The notes beneath the pieces were generated by a model. It did not search any database. It saw nothing but the letters and a program-made list of their open reading frames with translations, and was not told the DNA's origin. This document shows positions 50,831-57,879 of a stretch of DNA of 64,000 bases, one piece after another. Both the position numbers and the translations under genes were made by a program. Source of the DNA: Acidobacteriota bacterium (lineage in GTDB: Bacteria; Acidobacteriota; Blastocatellia; Pyrinomonadales; Pyrinomonadaceae); contig JAFAZX010000020.1 of the NCBI GenBank assembly GCA_019239425.1, positions 1 to 64,000 of the forward strand. Reading direction: 5' to 3'. Positions within the stretch are counted from its first letter, which is position 1, and the number at the start of each line of letters is the position of its first letter.

Positions 50831-52348
50831 ATGAAAGACTTGACGGAACGCCTCTCCGCACTCACGCCGCAACAACGTGCGCTGCTTACGGCACAGCTCA
50901 AAGGTAAGGGCCTACATGTCCCGCAGGGCCAATCCATCCCCCGCAGCGAGAGGCGGGACTACTACCCGCTCTCTTACGATCAGGAGCGCATGTGGTTCAT
51001 CGACCAGTTACACCCCGGCAACCCGGCCTATAACATTTTCAGCGCCAAGCGCGTCGTCGGCCCGCTTCAGCCGGACAAGCTCATGCAAAGTCTGCAAGAG
51101 GTCGTCCGGCGTCACGAGGTTTTGCGCACCGTCTTCGTGTCAGTAGGGGGTGTGCCGATGCAGCAGGTGCGCCCCGAATTCAAGGTACCCTTACCCCTAC
51201 TCGATTTACGAACGTTCCCGGTCGGCGGGCGCGAGGCCGAAGCCCGCCGGCTGTGCCGCGAGGTGGCGTTGCGCCCTTTCGACCTCGCCACCGGGCCTCT
51301 GTTACGCGCCTGCCTCATCCGTCTTGCGGAGCACGAGCATATCCTTCTGTTCTCAATGCACCACATCGTCTCGGACGGGTGGTCGATATCCGTCTTCGCC
51401 TGGGAGCTGGCGACGCTTTATGACGCCTTCTGCGCGGGGAAGCCTTCGCCGCTGCCCGAGTTGCCCGTGCAGTATGCAGACTACGCCGTCTGGCAGCGCG
51501 CCTCGATGACGGACGAAATATTGAAGGAACAACTCGCCTACTGGACGCGTGTGCTGGCCGGTTACACTCCCCTCCGATTGCCTTTAGACCGCCCGCAACA
51601 GACGGGTCAGAGCTTTCGCGGCGCCTCACAGTCGGCGCGACTGACGGCGCGACTGACGGAGGCGCTGAAGACTCTGAGCAGGCGTGAAGGCGTCACGCTG
51701 TTCATGACGCTGCTCGCCGCTTTCAAGAGTCTGTTTCATCGATACAGTGGGCAGGAGGACATCGTCGTCGGCACGACCGTCGCCAACCGCAACCGCGTCG
51801 AGACCGAGGCCCTGTGCGGGTTCATCGTCAACATGGTGGTGCTGCGCACGAACCTCGCCGGCAACCCAACCTTCCGCGAGTTATTGCAAAGGGTTCGTCG
51901 TGTGACCTTAGAGGCTTACGCCAACCAGGATTTCCCTTTTAAAAAGCTAGTCGAAGTTCTGCGCCCGGAGCGCGACCTGAGTCGCAGCCCGTTCTTCCAG
52001 GTTGTAATCACGCACTACAGCTCCTTCGCGCCGCCGCCGCTGTTCCTTGATTTAGACCTGAGCCCGGTGGCAATCGACGACTTCTCAACGCAGTACGACC
52101 TGATCGTTAAGCTGCTGGAGACGGACGAAGGCTTGACCGTGCTTATAACCTACAACGTCGCTCTCTTCGACGACGCGACCATCACGCGGCTGTTAAGTCT
52201 TTACGAGACGTGGCTGGATACCATCGTGGCAGAGCCCGGGCGGCCAGTCCTGGACGTGTCGCCCCAAGCAGGCATGGACGAAGGCGACCTATCCGCCGCG
52301 CACGCTCGGGACGCCTACCGGACTGAACAATTCGCGTTCGAGCGGTAG
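50831..52348 (+). CDS. NRPS condensation domain protein, truncated after C domain
   Basis: This 505-residue protein starts at 50831 after GGAAG. An N-terminal linker (MKDLTERLSALTPQQRALLTAQLKGKGLH) is followed by a complete LCL-type condensation domain: YPLSYDQERMWFIDQLHPGNPAYNI, VVRRHEVLRTVF, SMHHIVSDGWSI (catalytic HHxxxDG), LPVQYADYAVWQ, YSGQEDIVVGTTVANRN and NQDFPFKKLVE. It ends at AHARDAYRTEQFAFER, just where a linker to an adenylation domain would begin. The stop lies at the junction with an IS630 transposase remnant, so the adenylation, carrier and release domains have probably been lost. The alternative is a genuine stand-alone C domain. Confidence 0.9.
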   Translation: MKDLTERLSALTPQQRALLTAQLKGKGLHVPQGQSIPRSERRDYYPLSYDQERMWFIDQLHPGNPAYNIFSAKRVVGPLQPDKLMQSLQEVVRRHEVLRTVFVSVGGVPMQQVRPEFKVPLPLLDLRTFPVGGREAEARRLCREVALRPFDLATGPLLRACLIRLAEHEHILLFSMHHIVSDGWSISVFAWELATLYDAFCAGKPSPLPELPVQYADYAVWQRASMTDEILKEQLAYWTRVLAGYTPLRLPLDRPQQTGQSFRGASQSARLTARLTEALKTLSRREGVTLFMTLLAAFKSLFHRYSGQEDIVVGTTVANRNRVETEALCGFIVNMVVLRTNLAGNPTFRELLQRVRRVTLEAYANQDFPFKKLVEVLRPERDLSRSPFFQVVITHYSSFAPPPLFLDLDLSPVAIDDFSTQYDLIVKLLETDEGLTVLITYNVALFDDATITRLLSLYETWLDTIVAEPGRPVLDVSPQAGMDEGDLSAAHARDAYRTEQFAFER

Positions 52349-52543
52349 GAGGCGGGCCGGGTAGCCGCCGCCGTGCGGGCGGGGCGCGAGGTCTTGTCCG
52401 CGCCGGCGAAGGTCGAGCAGCTTGTTGACGAACGAGGTGCCGACGCCGAAGAGTGCTGCCACCTCGCCGGTGGTGCGGTCGCCGCGCAGGGCCGCCGCTG
52501 AGACCTTCTGCCGCAAGTCTAAGGAGTAGGCTTTCGTGGCGCG
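52343..52543 (-). pseudogene. IS630-family transposase N-terminal remnant
   Basis: The reverse strand from ~52543 reads ATKAYSLDLRQKVSAAALRGDRTTGEVAALFGVGTSFVNKLLDLRRRGQDLAPRPHGGG in pieces. This is the helix-turn-helix start of IS630-type transposases (SLDLR-x-K...EVAxLFGVS...LAPKPHGGG). The initiating ATG is missing. The frame loses similarity at ~52343, exactly at the end of the condensation gene. The DDE catalytic part is absent. Confidence 0.75.
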
Positions 52544-52635
52544 GCAGGCTACTTCAAGTCATTGCCCGCACTCAAGCGCGAACTGCTATAGGCGAAGCCC
52601 TCGAAATCGAAACCCGCGCTCCGTTTTCGCCATCC

Positions 52636-52747
52636 GCCGTTTTATAAATCCTTTCAAAAATCCTTTAAAAAAATTTTGATGTCGTTTCAAGCCTGATTTC
52701 AAGACTTTCGGCCACCCTTACAGCTACATTCCGCGCCGCGAGATGAA
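52636..52747 (+). promoter_or_regulatory. Duplicated upstream region A, before the Cys-rich peptide gene
   Basis: This AT-rich ~110-bp stretch holds several TTTCAA/TTTAAA elements at ~10-12-nt steps and ends CCGCGAGATGAA. It aligns with 56546-56662, upstream of the winged-helix regulator, at roughly two of three bases by eye. The two share TTTGATG, TTTCAAGA, TTTC-GCCA-CC and GCGAGATGAA. It sits 66 bp before the peptide ATG. The spaced repeats are what an OmpR-type winged helix binds, so it is a candidate operator. Confidence 0.55.
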
Positions 52748-52813
52748 GTTCCCCGCGCGTCAAGACCCCCTCGACCTCAAAGATTTAAGTCACCGACAAC
52801 GAAGGAGAACATC

Positions 52814-53005
52814 ATGCTGAAACACCGACTCGCCCGCCGCCTCTCCACCCTGCTCATGCTCGTCGCCATCCTCGTGGCGGGAGCGTCCGCCCCCGCCGCG
52901 TCCACGAACAGGGGGCCGTACTGTCAGTACTCTGTAAACGACGCGGGGCAATGCGTAATAGTGTGTTGCAGCGCGGCGGGGTACTGTAGCGAAATCTCTT
53001 GTTGA
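52814..53005 (+). CDS. Secreted six-cysteine mini-protein, C-C-CC-C-C framework
   Basis: This 63-residue protein starts at 52814 after AAGGAGAAC. Residues 1-~29 are a Sec signal peptide (LSTLLMLVAILVAGASAPAAS). The mature ~34 residues have six Cys in the order C-x9-C-x3-CC-x5-C-x4-C (GPYC, GQC, VCC, YC, SC). This C-C-CC-C-C order is that of inhibitor cystine knot peptides, but the order alone does not prove the fold. The thioredoxin-fold gene follows at once and could oxidise or isomerise the disulfides. No family is recognised. Confidence 0.75.
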   Translation: MLKHRLARRLSTLLMLVAILVAGASAPAASTNRGPYCQYSVNDAGQCVIVCCSAAGYCSEISC

Positions 53006-53037
53006 TAGGGCAAGCGAAGGAGAGGATTCGGCAATGA

Positions 53038-53065
53038 GAGGGGCGGGGCTTCGGCCCCGCCCCTC
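53038..53065 (+). terminator. UUCG-capped terminator-like hairpin
   Basis: A perfect 12-bp stem (gaggggcggggc / gccccgcccctc) with a TTCG loop lies 33 nt after the peptide-1 stop. It is not followed by a strong T run, so it may attenuate or stabilise the peptide mRNA rather than stop transcription fully. Confidence 0.6.
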
Positions 53066-53112
53066 ACGGGCGCCTTCGTCTCCTCCTTTCGTCTTCTCGA
53101 CTGGGAAGCCTC

Positions 53113-53619
53113 ATGAACAATCTAACTAAAAGACTCGAACAGCTCGCCAACGTCGCGATCATCGTCGTCGCCCTTCTACTCGGCGGCGTCCTGGTCAAGC
53201 AGTACCTGCTGCCGCCGGCCGAAACCCCGCAGGCCCAAGCACGGCTTAAGCCCGGGACTAAACTTTCGGTGCCGGGGGTCGAATGGGGTAAGAACGAGCG
53301 GACCTTACTGCTGGTACTTTCGACGAGTTGTCACTTCTGCACGGAGAGCTCCACGTTCTACCAAAGACTCGCTCAGGAGAAGGCTAAGAAGGGAGGGGTG
53401 GGTCTCGTAGCCGTCCTGCCCCAGAGCGTCGGCGAGTCACAAAAGTACTTACAGAACCTCGGCGTCTCCGTCGACGACATCAAGCAGGTGGGGCCTGACG
53501 CCCTGCAGGTGAGGGGGACGCCCACGCTCATCATGGCCGACCGGACGGGCACGGTGGTCGAGTCGTGGGCGGGCAAATTACCGGCAGAGGCCGAGGCCGA
53601 GGTGTTGGAACGCTTCTGA
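53113..53619 (+). CDS. Membrane-anchored thioredoxin-fold protein (TlpA/DsbA-like, CHFC)
   Basis: This 168-residue protein has one N-terminal transmembrane helix (LANVAIIVVALLLGGVLVKQYLL), and the rest should face the periplasm. The redox site is STSCHFCTES (C-x2-C) after a strand (RTLLLVLST). The cis-Pro loop is VRGTPTLIMADRTG. It is a plausible thiol-disulfide oxidoreductase or reductase for secreted Cys-rich proteins. It lies between two such genes: peptide 1 ends 107 nt upstream and peptide 2 starts 98 nt downstream. A UUCG hairpin (CGGCGGC-TTCG-GCCGCCG, ~53663-53680) lies in the latter gap. Confidence 0.88.
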   Translation: MNNLTKRLEQLANVAIIVVALLLGGVLVKQYLLPPAETPQAQARLKPGTKLSVPGVEWGKNERTLLLVLSTSCHFCTESSTFYQRLAQEKAKKGGVGLVAVLPQSVGESQKYLQNLGVSVDDIKQVGPDALQVRGTPTLIMADRTGTVVESWAGKLPAEAEAEVLERF

Positions 53620-53717
53620 GCGGGATGCCCCGAGGGGGCCGCAATAGCTTCGCTCTGCTTCCGGCGGCTTCGGCCGCCGCGAAGTCCGCCTTTAACTTAC
53701 CAAGCCAGGGAGGCCAC

Positions 53718-53951
53718 ATGAGACTAAGAAAGTTACTCTCTCTTACCGTCCTGACGGCGGCACTGCTCTTCACGCTCCTGACGGGGAGCCCCACCAAGGC
53801 CCGCGACTGTCCGTACGACATGTGCGCGAGCCTCTACAATTCGTGTGAGGCGTCGTGTAACGGCAACAAGGGGTGCATCAAGACTTGCAAGTATGATTAC
53901 AACGAGTGCCTGTGCTCGAACTGCGGTTACACCTGCCCCGAGATACCGTAA
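53718..53951 (+). CDS. Secreted ten-cysteine mini-protein
   Basis: This 77-residue protein starts at 53718 with GGGAGG about 6 nt upstream. The signal peptide is residues 1-~28 (LLSLTVLTAALLFTLLTGSPTKA). The mature part has ten Cys spaced C-x4-C-x6-C-x3-C-x5-C-x3-C-x6-C-x-C-x2-C-x3-C, including a twin C-x3-C pair (CEASCNGNKGCIKTC). It is acidic and Tyr/Asn-rich. Five disulfides are possible. It is not obviously a paralogue of peptide 1. Function unknown: an extracellular toxin, a signal, or a metal-binding protein are all possible. Confidence 0.75.
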   Translation: MRLRKLLSLTVLTAALLFTLLTGSPTKARDCPYDMCASLYNSCEASCNGNKGCIKTCKYDYNECLCSNCGYTCPEIP

Positions 53952-53988
53952 GCCGCGTCTAAAGCCCGCGCACCGGCGGCATCAAGTT

Positions 53989-54026
53989 GAGAGGCGAGAA
54001 AGTCCCGTATGGATTTCTCGCCTCTC
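53989..54026. terminator. Bidirectional terminator between convergent genes
   Basis: A perfect 13-bp stem (GAGAGGCGAGAAA / TTTCTCGCCTCTC) with a 12-nt loop is followed by GCTTTTGCCTT on the forward strand. It ends the peptide-2 transcript and could also serve the reverse-strand regulator gene ending at 54045. Confidence 0.75.
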
Positions 54027-54044
54027 GCTTTTGCCTTCTCGGCC

Positions 54045-56405
54045 CTATCTGTTGATGAGCACGATGTCGCCGGTCTCGGTCCCGCGTTCGGCGACGATCA
54101 TCTTGCCGTCGGGCGACCAGGCGAAACGAAAAATCGTCTCGGACGTGAAGTTCGTTAACTGCTTCGGCGGGCTTCCGTCCAGAGGTTGCATCCAGACGTT
54201 TGAGACGCCGTCGCGGTTATCGATAAAGCTCAAGGCGCGTCCGTCCGGCGTCCATTGAATCCCCGCTTCGACGAACGTCGTCCGGGGCCTGTCGAACACT
54301 TTAACGGGTTCGCCGCCGTCGAACGGTATCACGGCGAGTTTGGAGAACTTATCGACCTGCGCGCGGTAGAAGCAGGCGATGAAGCGTCCGTCCGGCGAGA
54401 CGCGCGGGACCGACGCGATCTTATCCGAAAGTTGAACCGCCCCTTCGCCCCCTCCGATTGGAGTTTTCCACAACGTCGGCGAGTCTTTAATAACCGACAT
54501 GTACACGACCCAGCGTCCGTCGGGCGAGATGTCGGGGCGCCAGTCGAACCCGCCGCCGGTGAGTTGCGTGAGCTCACCGTTGTCAAGATTCATCTTCCAC
54601 AAGCACTGTCCGGCGTCGGCGGCTTTCGACACGTAGACCAAGGTGCGCCCGTCGTCCGAAACCGCCGGCTCGAAGTTCGCGCCGGCCGTGGTCGTTAACT
54701 GTTTCTGGTTGCTGCCGTCGGCGTTCATCAACCACACGTCTTCTTTCCCGCTCGCCGTCGAGCCGTAGATGATTTTGCCGTCGCGCAGCCACTCGACGCC
54801 TAACGTCCAGCCCAAATCTTTACTGTTACCCGAATGAATCTGGACCGCTTCGGCTGACCTGTCGCCCGGCGCAATCCACAGGTTCGCGATGCGGCGGTGG
54901 AGGATCGTCACGAGCGATTTCATGTCGGCGGTGACGCCCGCACTCGAATAACTATTCAAATCTTTGGTGACCGCGCGCGCCCCGCCGTCGGGGTAATCCA
55001 CTTGCCACAACTGGTGCGCGAGCAGCGAAGCGTTATCGCGCGCGGCGACGATTAAACCCGTCCCGTCCGCCAGCCACTCAATCGCTTGAATCGCGTCCCA
55101 CCGGCGAGTGTCGAGGAGTTTTTGACCGCCGTTCGCTACCTGCACTTCGACCAGAGAGGCCACCGTGCCCGCTGCCTTCGGGGGCTGGATTCTCGCCGTG
55201 AAGATAATGACCTTACCGTCGGGCGACCACGCGGGCGCGGCGTCGGTGATCCAGTGAACTCCCGGACGGACGGCAAGCTCTCGCTGCCCCCCGTCGTCGA
55301 GGTCGGCTATGATCAGGTGCGCTTCCTTACGGCTTAAATCATTTCGCTCGAACGCGAAGTGTCTCTTGTCCGGCGCGAAACTTATCTGGCTGTCAACGTC
55401 CGTCAGGAGCTTGCGCGCCGCCCCGCCCAACACCGGAACCTGATACAAACCCGACCCGGCCGCGTCTTCACCGTACTTGACGTAGAAAACCGAGTTGCCG
55501 TCGGGAGAGAAAGTAATCCCTATAAAACGGCTGCTGCTCGGCGGAACGATTTCGATGCCGCCCGCGATCTCTGCCTGCCTTACCCACAAACTTTCCTGCC
55601 CGCGCTCACTCTGCACGTAAGCGACGTACTTGCCGTCGGGGGAGACGGCGGCGCGCAAAACGTGTCCGGTGTTAGTCAGCTGAGTCGTGCGCGCGCGCGG
55701 CGACGCAAAATCGGGGGCGGCCTCGTCTGTTCGCGTATAACGAAACAGCCCGACGGTGACCGCGGCGGCGAGCAGAAAGATTAACGGCGCGAGCAACCTG
55801 GTTCGAGAATTAAAAAGCGCGCGACGATGCGCCGAACGTGAATCGCCGCGGCCCGCGGGCGGCGGGTTTGACGCCGCACCCGCCGTGACGTGTACGGCCT
55901 CGGAATCGCGTTCCTGATTCTCGTCTGCTCGCGCGTCTTCGCCCGCGGCCTCAAGCGTCTCCGCGCTGCCAGTCTCTGCGTCAGCACCTTCCGCGCCGCT
56001 AATGTTCTCGCCGCCGACGGCGTCGTGAGCGGCCGCCTGCCGCCCGGCTTCCGGCTCGCCGCTGGTCGCGCCGCCGACCGCTTTCACGTCGGCGATGAAA
56101 CGGTAGCCGTGCTTCGGCACGGTCTCGATGAATTGACGGTCGGTGCGGTGCTGGCCTAAAGCCCTCCGCAGCGTAAACACGTTCTGCGCAATCGTGGACT
56201 CTTCGACGAAAGCATCGGCCCAAATCTCTTCCAGTAACTCATCCTTGCCGACGACGTGCCCGCTCCGCCGTACGAGCAGCGCCAAGGTGTCGAAAGCCTT
56301 CGGGGTCAAAGGCACGGGGTCGCCGTCGCGCAGTAGAACCCGTTTCTCCAAGTCCAAAGTGAAGTTATTGAAACTGTAGCGACGCGCTTTGCTTTCGGTC
56401 TTCAC
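54045..56405 (-). CDS. Membrane-spanning winged-helix regulator with PD40/TolB-type propeller
   Basis: The protein has 786 residues and starts with GTG at 56405 after AGGGA. Residues ~10-105 form an OmpR/PhoB/CadC-type winged helix (YSFNNFTLDLEKRVLLRDGDPVPLTPKAFDTLALLVRRSGHVVGKDELLEEIW...TVPKHGYRFIA). A ~100-residue acidic linker and one transmembrane helix (LLAPLIFLLAAAVTVGLFRYT, ~205-225) follow. The rest is a propeller with recurring SPDGKYVAYV / SPDGNSVFYVK / SPDGRWVVYM / TPDGRALSFIDN motifs. CadC-like proteins sense periplasmic signals and bind DNA while in the membrane. Its neighbours make the Cys-peptide locus a likely target. Confidence 0.92.
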   Translation of the reverse strand: MKTESKARRYSFNNFTLDLEKRVLLRDGDPVPLTPKAFDTLALLVRRSGHVVGKDELLEEIWADAFVEESTIAQNVFTLRRALGQHRTDRQFIETVPKHGYRFIADVKAVGGATSGEPEAGRQAAAHDAVGGENISGAEGADAETGSAETLEAAGEDARADENQERDSEAVHVTAGAASNPPPAGRGDSRSAHRRALFNSRTRLLAPLIFLLAAAVTVGLFRYTRTDEAAPDFASPRARTTQLTNTGHVLRAAVSPDGKYVAYVQSERGQESLWVRQAEIAGGIEIVPPSSSRFIGITFSPDGNSVFYVKYGEDAAGSGLYQVPVLGGAARKLLTDVDSQISFAPDKRHFAFERNDLSRKEAHLIIADLDDGGQRELAVRPGVHWITDAAPAWSPDGKVIIFTARIQPPKAAGTVASLVEVQVANGGQKLLDTRRWDAIQAIEWLADGTGLIVAARDNASLLAHQLWQVDYPDGGARAVTKDLNSYSSAGVTADMKSLVTILHRRIANLWIAPGDRSAEAVQIHSGNSKDLGWTLGVEWLRDGKIIYGSTASGKEDVWLMNADGSNQKQLTTTAGANFEPAVSDDGRTLVYVSKAADAGQCLWKMNLDNGELTQLTGGGFDWRPDISPDGRWVVYMSVIKDSPTLWKTPIGGGEGAVQLSDKIASVPRVSPDGRFIACFYRAQVDKFSKLAVIPFDGGEPVKVFDRPRTTFVEAGIQWTPDGRALSFIDNRDGVSNVWMQPLDGSPPKQLTNFTSETIFRFAWSPDGKMIVAERGTETGDIVLINR

Positions 56406-56545
56406 CGTTTCATCCCTGATCCCCGTCAGCCGGCCGCGGGGTCGCCGAATAGGAAAGGTGTGAGTCCGGAGGGGCGGTGCTCCCTCCGGTCGGGGGCGGG
56501 GTTAAGCCCCCCTCGAATCCGCAGTGCGGCCCGGTCGAGTGACGC

Positions 56546-56662
56546 CGCCGAAAATTAATAAAGCCTTTAATCAGACCTTTCAAGAAAATTTGATGAGGTC
56601 TCAAAGCTGCTTTTCAAGAATTTCAGCCATCCTGAAACCAGCACTCTGCCCCGCGAGATGAA
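56546..56662 (+). promoter_or_regulatory. Duplicated upstream region B, before the winged-helix regulator
   Basis: This stretch aligns with region A (52636-52747) in the same orientation, including TTTCAAGAAAATTTGATG, TTTTCAAGAATTTCAGCCATCC and CCCGCGAGATGAA. It lies 140-260 bp upstream of the regulator's GTG. No gene like the Cys-rich peptides follows it on the forward strand. It may be an autoregulatory operator or a leftover promoter. A small hairpin (CCGGAGGG/CCCTCCGG, ~56467-56490) lies between it and the regulator start. Confidence 0.55.
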
Positions 56663-57018
56663 TGTTTATACATATCCCTAGATGCTCGACGAACATTAAG
56701 GGATGTCAGACCCAGGGTCTCCCCGCGTGCAAACTAAACGTCAAGAGGCCGGCTAAGGGAGTCAGAACGTCGGGCATCCGGGCCGGATCATGGCGAGTCC
56801 GGGCAAACACCCCGTGGGAGGTCTGTAGTGTTGTATGATGACGGTCGATGGAGTTGTTCGCCGCGTCCGGGTCGCGTGATGGGGAGGGGCTGAATGACGG
56901 AAAAGCCAGCCGTTGACGCCGAAGGTAAGCGGGGTAGCTTGGGTGACAAGGGAGATAGGGTCATGTCGCCCATCAAGTATAAATAAGTGTTAACCTCGGC
57001 ATGGAGAAGGATTGAGCC
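56663..57018. other. kynA upstream region, no gene
   Basis: This 356-bp stretch lies between region B and kynA. TATAAAT near 56977-56983 could be a -10 element, but no convincing -35 is paired with it. GGAGAAGG precedes the kynA GTG by 8-10 nt. No open frame or repeat of note was seen. Confidence 0.4.
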
Positions 57019-57861
57019 GTGACGGAGCTTTTGTCCTATAACAAGTACCTGCGCGTGCCCGAGCTGATCGGGTTGCAGGAGTGCCTGTCCGACCCGGCGC
57101 ACCACGACGAGCTGCTCTTCATCACCGTCCACCAGGCTTACGAGCTCTGGTTCAAGCAGGTGCTCCACGAGATCGACGCCGCCCGCGCGGCGATGAGTGA
57201 GAACCGCGCGCCCGTCGCGGCGCGCGCCGTGGCCCGCGTCGCGGAGATAGAGAAGCTGCTGGTCACGCAGATACACGTCCTCGAGACGATGACGCCGATC
57301 AACTTCCTCGGCTTCCGCGACCAGCTCAACCCCGCGAGCGGCTTCCAGTCGATGCAGTTCCGCGAGATAGAGTTCTCCTCCGGCCTCAAGGACGAGGAGA
57401 TTCTGCGCGCCTTCCAGCGGGACGAGTTCGCGACGGCGCGCCTGCGCGAGCGCATGTCTGCGCCTACGCTCGGCGAAGAGTTCTTCGCGCTGCTCTCGCG
57501 GCGGGGGCTGGACGCGCCGCCCGACGATGCTTCCCGAACCGAAGACGAGAGGCGCGCGCTCTACCAACGCCGCGTCCGCGCCGTGCTCGAAGTGGTCACG
57601 CACTTCGAGGAGCGCTACGAGGAGTACCAGCTCTCCGAAGCTCTCATCGCGCACGACGAGTTCTTCTCGCTCTGGCGCTACCACCACGTCAAGATGGTCG
57701 AGCGGATGCTCGGCACCAAGAAGGGCACCGGCGGCAGCGAGGGCGTCGGTTACCTGCGGACGACGCTCGACAAGAAGTTCTTCCCCGAACTCTGGGAGGC
57801 GCGCACACACCTCGACTCCACCCACGGCGCGCGGGGCTGCCCCTTCGCCGGCCACGCCTGA
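57019..57861 (+). CDS. kynA: Tryptophan 2,3-dioxygenase
   Basis: This 280-residue protein, the normal family length, starts with GTG at 57019. Family landmarks are LSYNKYLRVPELIGLQ, the substrate-pocket segment FITVHQAYELWFKQVLHEID, ETMTPINFLGFRDQLNPASGFQSMQFREIE (carboxylate-binding Arg and haem pocket), HDEFFSLWRYHHVKMVERMLG (proximal haem His) and KKGTGGSEGVGYLRTTLDKKFFPELWEAR. It opens the tryptophan indole ring to N-formylkynurenine using O2 and haem iron. It is followed after 18 nt by the aryl-CoA ligase. It is the entry step of the proposed tryptophan-anthranilate pathway. No kynurenine formamidase was seen in the window. Confidence 0.96.
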   Translation: MTELLSYNKYLRVPELIGLQECLSDPAHHDELLFITVHQAYELWFKQVLHEIDAARAAMSENRAPVAARAVARVAEIEKLLVTQIHVLETMTPINFLGFRDQLNPASGFQSMQFREIEFSSGLKDEEILRAFQRDEFATARLRERMSAPTLGEEFFALLSRRGLDAPPDDASRTEDERRALYQRRVRAVLEVVTHFEERYEEYQLSEALIAHDEFFSLWRYHHVKMVERMLGTKKGTGGSEGVGYLRTTLDKKFFPELWEARTHLDSTHGARGCPFAGHA

Positions 57862-57879
57862 GACGAACCCTCTGCGCTT

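Noticed and set aside
40552..52348. Assignment to a known product such as a colibactin- or xenocoumacin-type compound
   Set aside because: Only the Asn-then-Leu order is shared. There is no epimerase, prodrug peptidase or thioesterase, and the line is truncated.
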